Shown here: piece by piece, positions 8,176 to 15,643 of the stretch
How positions within the stretch are numbered: position 1 is the stretch's first letter
Layout: the number at the start of each line of letters is the position of its first letter
NCBI RefSeq assembly: GCF_900115805.1
Contig: NZ_FOXU01000002.1
Coordinates: forward strand, 62,001 to 126,000
Source of the DNA: Psychrobacillus psychrotolerans
Lineage (GTDB): Bacteria > Bacillota > Bacilli > Bacillales_A > Planococcaceae
Length of the DNA stretch: 64,000 bases
Direction of reading: 5' to 3'
Translations under genes and position numbers: made by a program
Notes under the pieces: generated by a model
What the model saw: the letters and a program-made list of their open reading frames with translations, nothing else
Database searches by the model: none
Told to the model about the DNA's origin: nothing

Positions 8176-9741
8176 ATGAGCTTATTAGTAGAAAATTTAG
8201 GACATACATTCGGAGATCGTACCCTATTTAAGGATGTTTCATTTCGCTTAGTCGAGGGTGAGCATGTTGGACTTGTAGGTGCCAATGGTGTTGGAAAGTC
8301 AACATTAATGAATATATTAACAGGTGAAATCATTCATGACGAAGGACGTGTAGAATGGCTGCCAGGTACCCATTACGGTTACTTAGATCAGCATACTCGT
8401 CTACAACCAGGACGTACAATGTTTGATACACTACGCGATGCTTATTTACCGCTTTATAAAAAAGAAGCAGAGTTAAACGAAATTATTGGAAAAATGGCAG
8501 AAGCTACTCCCGAGGAGCTTGAAGTGTTATTAGAGCAAATGGCGGACATTCAAGATGCTTTAGATGCCGGTGACTTTTATTCGTTAGATATGAAGATAGA
8601 AGAGGTTGCTAGAGGTCTTGGGTTAGATGCTGTTGGTTTAGATCGACCAGTCGAAGCACTTTCTGGTGGTCAGCGTACAAAGGTTTTACTTGCAAAGCTA
8701 TTATTAGAAAAACCTAAAGTTTTGCTATTGGATGAGCCTACCAACTATTTAGATGAAGAGCATGTAAACTGGCTTTCCAATTATTTAAAAAACTATCCAC
8801 ACGCATTTTTATTGATATCCCATGATACTGAATTTATGAATGGTATCGTAGGCGTTATCTTCCAGCTAGAATTTTCGAAACTGACAAGATACACCGCATC
8901 TTATGAGAAATTCTTAGAGCTTGCTGAACTAAACAAAAGACAGCATATTGATGCTTATGAAAAGCAGCAGGATTTCATTAAAAAACAAGAAGATTTTATC
9001 GCCAAAAACAAAGCACGATACTCTACGACTGGACGAGCAAAATCTCGTCAGAAACAACTGGATCGAATAGAACGAATCGACCGCCCGGAAACGGCAGCCA
9101 AACCAGAGTTTAGTTTCAAGGAATCTCGTAGCCCTAGTCGCTATGTTGTAGAAGCAGAGCACTTGGAAATCGGTTACGACAAGGCTTTACTACCTCCATT
9201 GACTTTTTCCATTGAGCGTGGCGAAAAAATTGCCTTAGTCGGAATGAACGGAGTCGGTAAATCGACTTTGCTTAAAACAATTCTTGGAAAAATACCTCCT
9301 TTAAACGGAAAAGTAACACGTGGCGACTTTTTAACTCCTTGTTATTTCGAACAGGAAGTAAAAGCTGGAGATATCACACCGATTGAAGCTATTTGGGAAA
9401 CATACCCAAGCATGGGACAAGCACAGGTACGTGGTGCTTTAGCTCGTACTGGACTAAAAAGCGATCATATCTCTCGTCCCCTTTCAAGTTTAAGCGGTGG
9501 CGAGCAAGCTAAAGTTCGTCTATGTAAATTAATGATGGAAGAAACAAACTGGTTAATCTTTGATGAGCCGACCAACCATCTGGATATTCATGCGAAAGAA
9601 GAGTTAAAACGAGCTATGAAAGAATTCAAAGGTACAATTGTGCTAGTAAGCCATGAACCTGAATTTTATGAGGGGCTTGTTACAAAAGTATGGAACGTGG
9701 AAGAATGGTTCTCTACTGGTAAAGAAGTTATTAAAGAGTAG
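8176..9741 (+). CDS. ABC-F family ATPase (YfmM-like)
   Basis: 521-residue soluble protein with two ABC ATPase domains and no membrane segments, the ABC-F plan; members act at the ribosome in translation or antibiotic protection. Domain 1 has Walker A GANGVGKST (about 35-43), LSGGQ and LLDEPTNYLD. Domain 2 has Walker A GMNGVGKST (about 355), LSGGE and IFDEPTNHLD. The inter-domain linker (about 245-325) is charged and helical, as expected of the P-site tRNA interaction motif. The opening region most resembles B. subtilis YfmM. A TTTTTGGAGG site precedes the ATG. The linker is not obviously that of a known resistance protein. Confidence 0.88.
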   Translation: MSLLVENLGHTFGDRTLFKDVSFRLVEGEHVGLVGANGVGKSTLMNILTGEIIHDEGRVEWLPGTHYGYLDQHTRLQPGRTMFDTLRDAYLPLYKKEAELNEIIGKMAEATPEELEVLLEQMADIQDALDAGDFYSLDMKIEEVARGLGLDAVGLDRPVEALSGGQRTKVLLAKLLLEKPKVLLLDEPTNYLDEEHVNWLSNYLKNYPHAFLLISHDTEFMNGIVGVIFQLEFSKLTRYTASYEKFLELAELNKRQHIDAYEKQQDFIKKQEDFIAKNKARYSTTGRAKSRQKQLDRIERIDRPETAAKPEFSFKESRSPSRYVVEAEHLEIGYDKALLPPLTFSIERGEKIALVGMNGVGKSTLLKTILGKIPPLNGKVTRGDFLTPCYFEQEVKAGDITPIEAIWETYPSMGQAQVRGALARTGLKSDHISRPLSSLSGGEQAKVRLCKLMMEETNWLIFDEPTNHLDIHAKEELKRAMKEFKGTIVLVSHEPEFYEGLVTKVWNVEEWFSTGKEVIKE

Positions 9742-9774
9742 CATTTTGCTATATTATTACAGAGTAGATTTTTT

Positions 9775-9824
9775 AGGATGCTGTTGGTTGTGACATCGGT
9801 CACAACCAACAGCATCCTTTTTTT
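9775..9824 (+). terminator. Strong intrinsic terminator of the ABC-F gene
   Basis: Perfect 20-bp stem (9775-9794 with 9799-9818) closed by the tetraloop ATCG and followed by six or more T residues. Confidence 0.93.
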
Positions 9825-10030
9825 CAGTATTTTTGTGGGCTTGTCTCTCCTACGCCTTCTTCAACCCTTAAAAACAAGTAAGTGCAATTTTGGATAAGGA
9901 TAACTAGAGAAAGTATACTGGTATCCACCTGATTCCGCATCGCTACTCTAGCTTCGAAACATGAAAGGCGTTGAACGAAAATCAGTAGTATTATTCATTC
10001 TAAAAAATATGTTTAGCCTATGCACATTGT
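9825..10030. other. Gene-free spacer
   Basis: About 200 bases after the ABC-F terminator with no convincing frame, ribosome binding site or hairpin on either strand. I see nothing assignable in it. Confidence 0.5.
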
Positions 10031-10060
10031 TTAAAAAAAGCCTTCCAAAGTGGAAGGCTC
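10031..10060 (-). terminator. Minus-strand hairpin with T-run (outer arm of nested repeat)
   Basis: GCCTTCC at 10039-10045 pairs with GGAAGGC at 10052-10058 around AAAGT. On the minus strand it is followed by seven T residues, so it is a good terminator for transcripts from the sigma factor side. A near copy in inverted orientation lies at 10343-10365. Confidence 0.75.
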
Positions 10061-10176
10061 AGTTTGACGACAAAGGTATTTTTATAAATGGATATGAATA
10101 GTAATAAATATTCATAAGGGTTTTATTCATCTTATTAAAAGTAAGATATTGAATACTCTATTGGAACTGTTTATAA

Positions 10177-10292
10177 GGCAAGGTCCACCACGAAGACTCC
10201 TGTGGGAATAGCTTGAGCTGAAGACCCCGCAGGAACGTAGTGACGAGGAGGCTGAAGCCAAGCCCACGGAAAGCGAAGTGGTGGGCATTGCC
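10177..10292. repeat. Palindromic Bacillaceae-type intergenic repeat
   Basis: About 116-bp GC-rich element in AT-rich surroundings. Its ends form an imperfect inverted repeat (GGCAAGGTCCACCAC on the left, GTGGTGGGCATTGCC on the right), and internal parts such as CCCGCAGGAA, GACGAGGAGGCTGAAGCC and GGAAAGCGAAG match a dispersed repeat I know from many Bacillaceae intergenic regions. It would fold into a long hairpin as RNA. No protein is encoded. Its function is unknown; it may be a non-autonomous mobile element. Confidence 0.75.
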
Positions 10293-10342
10293 AAGTTTAA
10301 TATTCAACTCTATACATCTAAAATTAAGTTTGTCTACAGTCT

Positions 10343-10365
10343 GAGCCTTCTAAAGTGGAAGGCTC
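10343..10365. other. Hairpin 3' of the ECF sigma gene
   Basis: GAGCCTTC (10343-10350) pairs with GAAGGCTC (10358-10365). It lies seven bases beyond the sigma factor stop but has no T-run on the minus strand, so alone it is a poor terminator. It is an inverted near copy of the hairpin at 10039-10058. Confidence 0.6.
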
Positions 10366-10372
10366 TTACTTT

Positions 10373-10921
10373 CTACGCAAGTACTAATGAATCTTTTGCA
10401 AATTCATCATTCATGATTAGTTCCTTTAAACGCTGTTTAGCACGGAATAGTCTAGATTTTACTGTGCCAATGGACACTTTCATTACTTCAGCAATTTCGA
10501 TTAATGAAAATTGATGTACATAGAAATACATAACTGTTTTTTGATAGATGCTATCCAATTCGCTTACTTTAGAACGAATCATTTCACCAACATCTTCTTT
10601 TTCTAATTGCTCTTCAACGGATAGAACATCCGCTGCTATTAAGTCCAGCAATGAAATATCCAATTGTTCTGGCTGATTGGCTACATATTTACTACGTCTA
10701 ACTTGTTTGCGATAGCGATCACGAAATGTATTCATACAAATGGTAGTTAACCATGCTTTGACATGATCTACTTCTTTCATATAAGATTCGTATCTTACGA
10801 CTTTTACCCAAACTTCTTGCATTAAGTCTTCTGCTTCTGTTTGATTTTTTGTTAATTTCAATGATAAATAATATATGTAACGGTTATATTGCTCGTAAAT
10901 TTCTTCTAATTGAACCTGCAT
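10373..10921 (-). CDS. ECF-type RNA polymerase sigma factor
   Basis: 182-residue sigma-70 family factor with region 2 (YNRYIYYLSLKLTKNQTEAE, DLMQEVWVKV) and region 4 (FSLIEIAEVMKVSIGTVKSRL helix-turn-helix near the end), the two-domain ECF plan. It would direct a stress or envelope regulon. The longest frame starts upstream at 11029, but ATG 10921 has a GGAGGAAATAAC site and the family's normal length, so I use it. No anti-sigma gene is adjacent in this window; the downstream side is taken by the nested repeat, so a partner may have been lost or lie elsewhere. Confidence 0.88.
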   Translation of the reverse strand: MQVQLEEIYEQYNRYIYYLSLKLTKNQTEAEDLMQEVWVKVVRYESYMKEVDHVKAWLTTICMNTFRDRYRKQVRRSKYVANQPEQLDISLLDLIAADVLSVEEQLEKEDVGEMIRSKVSELDSIYQKTVMYFYVHQFSLIEIAEVMKVSIGTVKSRLFRAKQRLKELIMNDEFAKDSLVLA

Positions 10922-11135
10922 GTTATTTCCTCCGCTCGGCTTTTCTTTCTTGTTAACTCTATAATGCCAAACTTTAACCTTACCCTCCATCGTATTCTCT
11001 TTCAGAAGAATTACAAAGGTGTAAGCCAAAATTTAGGAGGATAATAACTATCCATGGCCCTACTCTACTTTTGTTCCACTCTTTTTTACATAATCGTCTT
11101 CAACCAATACTAGTTAACTCAGAAAAAGACTGTAG

Positions 11136-11157
11136 AAAAACTAGAGTTCCTCTAGTT
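11136..11157 (-). terminator. Minus-strand intrinsic terminator
   Basis: AACTAGAG (11139-11146) pairs with CTCTAGTT (11150-11157) around a three-base loop, and on the minus strand runs into five T residues. Confidence 0.7.
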
Positions 11158-11380
11158 CAACTGCAGTCAAAGAGCCATATGAAAGTCATTACTTATAAAA
11201 GTTCCCCTTATCCACCCTCACGAAATGAAAATCAGTACGCGGTAGTTAATTGTTCTAGATAACTTGTACTTGTGTGACAGTACTGGGTGTAACTTGTATT
11301 ATGAGGAGTTGAACCTCGAGGTTACCCCGAAACCTCTGCCGGTAAGTCCGACTTGACCTGTCGGAAGGTTTGTACTCGCC
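11136..11380 (-). ncRNA. Candidate structured minus-strand RNA
   Basis: Gene-free stretch between the DIP1984-type gene and the ECF sigma gene. On the minus strand three hairpins follow one another: TCCGAC/GTCGGA (11365-11347), GAGGTT/AACCTC (11336-11318) and GAGG/CCTC around TTCAACT (11317-11303). The last looks like a tRNA T-arm, but no acceptor, D-arm or proper anticodon loop accompanies it. The segment ends with a terminator at 11157-11136. It could be a small RNA or the 3' end of the upstream transcript. I cannot match it to a known RNA family. Confidence 0.3.
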
Positions 11381-11405
11381 TTCACATTTCGCTACCAACT
11401 TTCGA

Positions 11406-11864
11406 CTATTCGATTACATTAGTAAGCCAATTAATTTCTTGTATTTTAGTATCCAACATTCGATGTTTTCGGGATAGTTCATCCACATATTTCTGCGTAT
11501 CTTTTACATTAATTGTTGTGATAGATTTAATCTCGGTTCTAGAGTATCTTTCGTGTTGCATGGCAGCAACATCCAGTAAAGCACTATATATCTTCCTTTC
11601 TTGACCAAGTAAGTCTCGTTCCGTTAAGGCATCGGCAAGAGATTGTTGCTCACCAAAAGTAGTCAGTAAATTGGTCCGATTTATATTTTTTATAAGCTGT
11701 TTTAAGTTACTAAATATTTGATTCAGTTCTTTTGTTAATTCATAAGGATCCTCGTTCGGGGTTTCCCCTTCTTGTATTTTAGCATTTTGAAGTAATCTAT
11801 TTCTCAACTGTTCAATCCGCTTTTGGTAATCTGATCGGACTATTAGAGCTTCTCCTAATTTCAT
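11406..11864 (-). CDS. DIP1984 family protein
   Basis: 152-residue, mostly helical, charged protein. The opening KLGEALIVRSDYQKRIEQL, the central INRTN and LADALTERD, and the ending QEINWLTNVIE are the landmarks of the DIP1984 (septicolysin-like) family found in actinobacteria and firmicutes. Despite that name no toxin activity is established for the family to my knowledge. No signal peptide. It precedes the candidate structured segment on the same strand and is 109 bases after the CNNM transporter gene. Confidence 0.8.
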   Translation of the reverse strand: MKLGEALIVRSDYQKRIEQLRNRLLQNAKIQEGETPNEDPYELTKELNQIFSNLKQLIKNINRTNLLTTFGEQQSLADALTERDLLGQERKIYSALLDVAAMQHERYSRTEIKSITTINVKDTQKYVDELSRKHRMLDTKIQEINWLTNVIE

Positions 11865-11952
11865 GCTTATCTCCCCCTATATAATAAAGCTATTCGCTTT
11901 TCAATAGGGTAAGTCCTCTTTTTCATGAAAAAAATACCTTTGCTATTTAACG

Positions 11953-11989
11953 CCAAAAAAAACAAGAGGCGATTAATCCTCTTGTTTTT
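11953..11989 (-). terminator. Terminator overlapping the transporter's stop codon
   Basis: The arms AAAAACAAGAGG and CCTCTTGTTTTT flank the TAA at 11975-11973, and on the minus strand the second arm runs into eight T residues. The last codons of the gene therefore form the first arm. Confidence 0.85.
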
Positions 11990-13244
11990 CGGTCTCCGGT
12001 TCAGTTACTTCTTCTCTTTTTGTAATAGTCAATTTAACTATGCGACTACGATCCATTTCATTGATCTCGACCATTAGATTTTCATAGGCGAATTGTTCAT
12101 TCTCTTCTGGCACATGCCCTAACTGATCTAAGACAAAGCCACCTATCGTTTCGTTTTCATTCACAATTGAAATGTTGAATAGCGAATTGACTTCTTCAAT
12201 TTCCATTCTACCTGCACAGACTAAACGGCTTTCTGTCATCTCATGCACAAGAATTTCTTCGTCATTATCTGTTTCATCTTCAATTTCTTGCCCTATCATT
12301 TCTTCTATTAAATCTTCATGCGTGACGATACCAAGTGTTCCGCCATATTCATCTAAAACAACAGCCATATGTTTTTTGCGAGTCAGCATCAATTTAAATA
12401 CTTTCTCCACACTTAAAGTTTGTACGACAAATAATGGATCTTTATCGATAAATGTATCAATCCCTACAGAAGTATCCATAGACCATTCGATAAACTTTTT
12501 TGAGTAAAACATACCAACAATAGTATCTAAGCTATCGTCATACACAGGATACCTAGTATAATGGTGCTCCAAGATGGTATCTCGAACATCTTCATATGTA
12601 GCTTCCATAGGAATACCAACTACTTCTGTTCTATGAGTAGATAAAACATCAGAAACGTCCTTATTTGGAAAATCCAGCATTCCTTTAATACGTTCTGATT
12701 CGTCGTCTTCAAAAGTTCCGTCGGTTGAAGCAAGATCAACCATCGACAGTAACTCTTCTTTCGTAATTGTCGTCTCTGTTATTGCTCCTTTTGAACCAAT
12801 GCGAATAAATAGATTCGTTATTTCAGCTATAAACGCGGTAATTGGACGCAAAAGGATAACAAGGAAACGTATCAGTGGTGACACCACATATACAACCCGA
12901 TCCGAAAATGTTGCGGCAATTGTTTTAGGAAGTACTTCACAAAATAAAATAATAAAGACGGTTAATATCGTGATTGACCAGCCAATATGCCATGCAAAGT
13001 GTTCTGCGATTAATATTAAAATGACAGCCATACTTATATTGGCTATTGTATTCCCTACTAAGATAGTAATGATCATACGGTCCGGCTTTGATAGCAGTGC
13101 AAGTAGTTTCTCCGATTCTTTGTCTCCTTGTTCTGCTCTTAGCTGGACCTTCGTCCTATTAACTGTCATTAACGCCGTTTCACTACCTGATAGAAAAAGC
13201 GATACAAGTATTGAAATAGCAAAAAGTACAAATTCTATGTACAA
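11973..13244 (-). CDS. CNNM/DUF21-CBS-CorC/HlyC membrane transporter
   Basis: 423-residue protein of the hemolysin-C-like group; B. subtilis relatives include the magnesium efflux protein MpfA (YhdP). The N-terminal DUF21/CNNM domain has about four membrane segments in residues 1-150, starting FVLFAISILVSLFLSGSETAL. Two CBS domains follow (about 205-325) with TRYPVYDDSLDTIVGM and DEYGGTLGIVTHEDL, then a CorC/HlyC domain at the C-terminus. The function is probably divalent cation (Mg2+/Co2+) export or homeostasis rather than haemolysis. The start is TTG 13244, eight bases after AGGAGG. Confidence 0.87.
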   Translation of the reverse strand: MYIEFVLFAISILVSLFLSGSETALMTVNRTKVQLRAEQGDKESEKLLALLSKPDRMIITILVGNTIANISMAVILILIAEHFAWHIGWSITILTVFIILFCEVLPKTIAATFSDRVVYVVSPLIRFLVILLRPITAFIAEITNLFIRIGSKGAITETTITKEELLSMVDLASTDGTFEDDESERIKGMLDFPNKDVSDVLSTHRTEVVGIPMEATYEDVRDTILEHHYTRYPVYDDSLDTIVGMFYSKKFIEWSMDTSVGIDTFIDKDPLFVVQTLSVEKVFKLMLTRKKHMAVVLDEYGGTLGIVTHEDLIEEMIGQEIEDETDNDEEILVHEMTESRLVCAGRMEIEEVNSLFNISIVNENETIGGFVLDQLGHVPEENEQFAYENLMVEINEMDRSRIVKLTITKREEVTEPETEKQED

Positions 13245-13417
13245 AATTGTTGCCTCCTGTGAGTATTAAATACGTTCATATGTTTCTTACTACTATATCA
13301 TATTGTGATTTTAGTTGTCACAAAACTAATATCGATCATGACTAATTATACCGAGTATAATGATAAATTATGCTATACTATTTCTATTCACGAAACTTTT
13401 TGAAAAGAGGGATTGTA

Positions 13418-14815
13418 ATGAGTCAACTAACTACATTAGACCATTATTTCACAGAGAAAAGAGAAGAACATTTAGAAGAATTGAAACAATTTTTACGTAT
13501 TCCAAGTATTTCTTCTTTATCTGAACATAAAGCTGATATGCAAAAAGGTGCCGAGTGGCTTGCGGATTCTCTAACTAAAGCAGGTTTAGACAATGTGGTA
13601 GTCGATAAAACTAGTGGCCATCCCGTCGTCTATGCTGATTGGTTACATGCAGAAGGTAAACCTACTATGCTTATATACGGACATTATGATGTTCAACCAG
13701 TAGATCCACTTCACTTATGGGATAGCGAACCATTTGAACCACAAGTGAGAGCCAATAAATTATATGCTCGTGGGTCAAGTGATGATAAAGGACAAGTATT
13801 TATGCATGTAAAAGCTATTGAAGCACTTCTTCAAACAAATAAATCCTTACCAGTAAATGTTAAGTTTTTAATAGAAGGTGAAGAAGAGGTTGGTAGCCCT
13901 AATCTGGAAGAATATATTGAAAATAATAAAGCAAAACTTTCAGCAGACGTTATTGTCATATCTGATACGGGTATGCAAGGACCTGGTCAACCGGCAGTGT
14001 GCTATGGGTTACGTGGATTATGTGGTGTTCAAATTGATGTCAAAGGTGCAAAAGGCGATCTTCACTCTGGTCTCTATGGTGGCGGTGTTCAAAACTCCAT
14101 CCACGCACTAGTTTCTATCTTGGAATCTTTCCGTGATGCAGAAGGAACCATTGAAGTAGAAGGTTTCTATGACAATGTTCGTCCTTTAGCTGATGAAGAA
14201 AGAGAAGCTTATGCTTCCCTTGGCTTCAATGAAGATGATTTGAAGGCCGAAGTTGGTGTCGATGAATTATTCGGTGAAAAAGGCTTCACTCATTTAGAAC
14301 GAGTGTGGGCACGACCTACTTTAGAGATTAACGGTGTCTTCGGAGGTTTCTCGGGTGAAGGTATTAAAACAGTGCTTCCAAGTGAAGCTGGGGCAAAAAT
14401 AACTTGCCGCCTAGTCCCTGATCAAGATCCAGATGAAATTGTTGCTAAATTAAGAGCACATATTGAAAAAAACAAGCCAGTTGGAGTTGCTGTTACCCTT
14501 ACAGAATTCGATAAAGGTAAGCCGTTCATCACTCCTTTCGACCACCCTGCTATTCAAGCTGCTGGGCGTAGTTATGAAAAAGTGTATAACGTTCCTACAG
14601 CATATACTCGTGGCGGAGGATCTATTCCGATTGTAGCTGCATTTGATGAAATTCTTGGACTTCCAGTCGTATTAATGGGCTTCGGATTATCTTCAGAAAA
14701 CTTCCATGCACCTAACGAGCATTTCCATTTAGAAAATTTCGACCAAGGGCTTCGTGTAATTGGTGATTATTATTTCGAGTTAGCTGAGCTTTCAAAAGAA
14801 GATTTAAAAAAATAA
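13418..14815 (+). CDS. M20 family metallodipeptidase
   Basis: 465-residue cytosolic zinc peptidase of the carnosinase-like M20 branch, cleaving dipeptides or related amides. Metal ligands are visible: the His in YGHYDVQP, the bridging Asp in GSSDDKG, the catalytic Glu pair in EGEEEVGS, and the late His in ENFHAPNEHF. The dimerisation lid domain lies between about 200 and 350. The longest frame begins at 13370, but ATG 13418 has AAGAGGGA seven bases upstream and gives the normal N-terminus. It is a single gene with its own terminator. Confidence 0.9.
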   Translation: MSQLTTLDHYFTEKREEHLEELKQFLRIPSISSLSEHKADMQKGAEWLADSLTKAGLDNVVVDKTSGHPVVYADWLHAEGKPTMLIYGHYDVQPVDPLHLWDSEPFEPQVRANKLYARGSSDDKGQVFMHVKAIEALLQTNKSLPVNVKFLIEGEEEVGSPNLEEYIENNKAKLSADVIVISDTGMQGPGQPAVCYGLRGLCGVQIDVKGAKGDLHSGLYGGGVQNSIHALVSILESFRDAEGTIEVEGFYDNVRPLADEEREAYASLGFNEDDLKAEVGVDELFGEKGFTHLERVWARPTLEINGVFGGFSGEGIKTVLPSEAGAKITCRLVPDQDPDEIVAKLRAHIEKNKPVGVAVTLTEFDKGKPFITPFDHPAIQAAGRSYEKVYNVPTAYTRGGGSIPIVAAFDEILGLPVVLMGFGLSSENFHAPNEHFHLENFDQGLRVIGDYYFELAELSKEDLKK

Positions 14816-14822
14816 CTATGAG

Positions 14823-14855
14823 AACACATGGATCTTCTAATCCATGTGTTTTTTT
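14823..14855 (+). terminator. Intrinsic terminator of the dipeptidase gene
   Basis: 11-bp perfect stem (14823-14833 with 14840-14850), then at least five T residues. Confidence 0.9.
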
Positions 14856-14958
14856 ATATAAGAGGGTGTTATGGATACAGCTAGAGTTAGTTTTAACTCC
14901 CGTAAGCTAAGTTCATTGAACTCAGTAAGCACGGTAAATTTTTATGCACTAAATATCT

Positions 14959-14998
14959 AAAAAAAGCGAGTGAGAGACCTATGCCTCTCACCCGCTTT
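14959..14998 (-). terminator. Intrinsic terminator of the nitroreductase gene
   Basis: AAAGCGAGTGAGAG (14963-14976) pairs with CTCTCACCCGCTTT (14985-14998), one mismatch; the minus strand continues into a T-run. It lies eight bases after the stop at 15007. Confidence 0.88.
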
Positions 14999-15006
14999 AC
15001 TTTTAG

Positions 15007-15582
15007 TTATTCTTTTTTCTCAAAAATCGTTACTAGATCTTCCACGCCCTTGCGATCTCTTGGTTTTGGCATTTCATCAAAGTATCCGACTTGTAGCATA
15101 CTAATAATACGTTCCCCAGGTTGAATTCCAAGTGTTTTTCGGAACAATGGATTATCTAAATATCCTGGCGTTTTCCAACAAGATCCAATACCATGATCCC
15201 AAGCTAGTAATTGGATGTTTTGTACAAGCATGCTTGCTGCTGCATAATCCTCTAAACGTTCTTTTTGACGAGCATCCTCAGGAACTACAACAAAGACGTA
15301 ACCTCCAGGAGTAGTAAATTTCTTCATTTGCTTTTCTAAGTCTTCTTCAGAAAGCTCATTCCATTTTGGAATTGCAAATTCCTTAAGTACAGTATATAAA
15401 TCTTCTAATTCTTTCCCACATGCCACGATAAATCTCCATGGCTGTCTCAATTGATGGTTGGGCGCCCAAACAGCATCATCTAAAATAGATAACAACATTT
15501 CTCTATCTACAGGCTGTCCATTAAATAATTTTATAGATCTTCTTTGAATTATCGCATCTCGTACTGTCAGTGATTGCACCAT
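15007..15582 (-). CDS. Nitroreductase family FMN enzyme
   Basis: 191-residue flavin-dependent NAD(P)H oxidoreductase of the nitroreductase superfamily. The N-terminal RRSIKLFNGQPVD holds the FMN-phosphate arginines, PNHQLRQPWRFIV (about 41-53) is the flavin and dimer motif, and AASMLVQNIQLLAWDHGIGSCWKTPG (near 125) is the conserved helix and loop. YdjA-like small nitroreductases are the closest type I recall. The biological substrate is not predictable. An AAGGGAGAAT site precedes the ATG. Confidence 0.87.
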   Translation of the reverse strand: MVQSLTVRDAIIQRRSIKLFNGQPVDREMLLSILDDAVWAPNHQLRQPWRFIVACGKELEDLYTVLKEFAIPKWNELSEEDLEKQMKKFTTPGGYVFVVVPEDARQKERLEDYAAASMLVQNIQLLAWDHGIGSCWKTPGYLDNPLFRKTLGIQPGERIISMLQVGYFDEMPKPRDRKGVEDLVTIFEKKE

Positions 15583-15643
15583 TTACTATTCCATTCTCCC
15601 TTTTCACTAATAGTTATTTTCTCCATCATACCAATTTAATCAT

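Noticed and set aside
10278-10514. 78-codon plus-strand frame
   Set aside because: Lies in the intergenic repeat and opposite the ECF sigma gene.
11071-11262. 63-codon plus-strand frame
   Set aside because: No ribosome binding site, no family resemblance, and it spans a minus-strand terminator.
11303-11400. Possible tRNA gene on the minus strand
   Set aside because: Only a T-arm-like hairpin fits. The apparent anticodon loop lacks U33, no acceptor stem pairs, and the D-arm-like bases are too far away.
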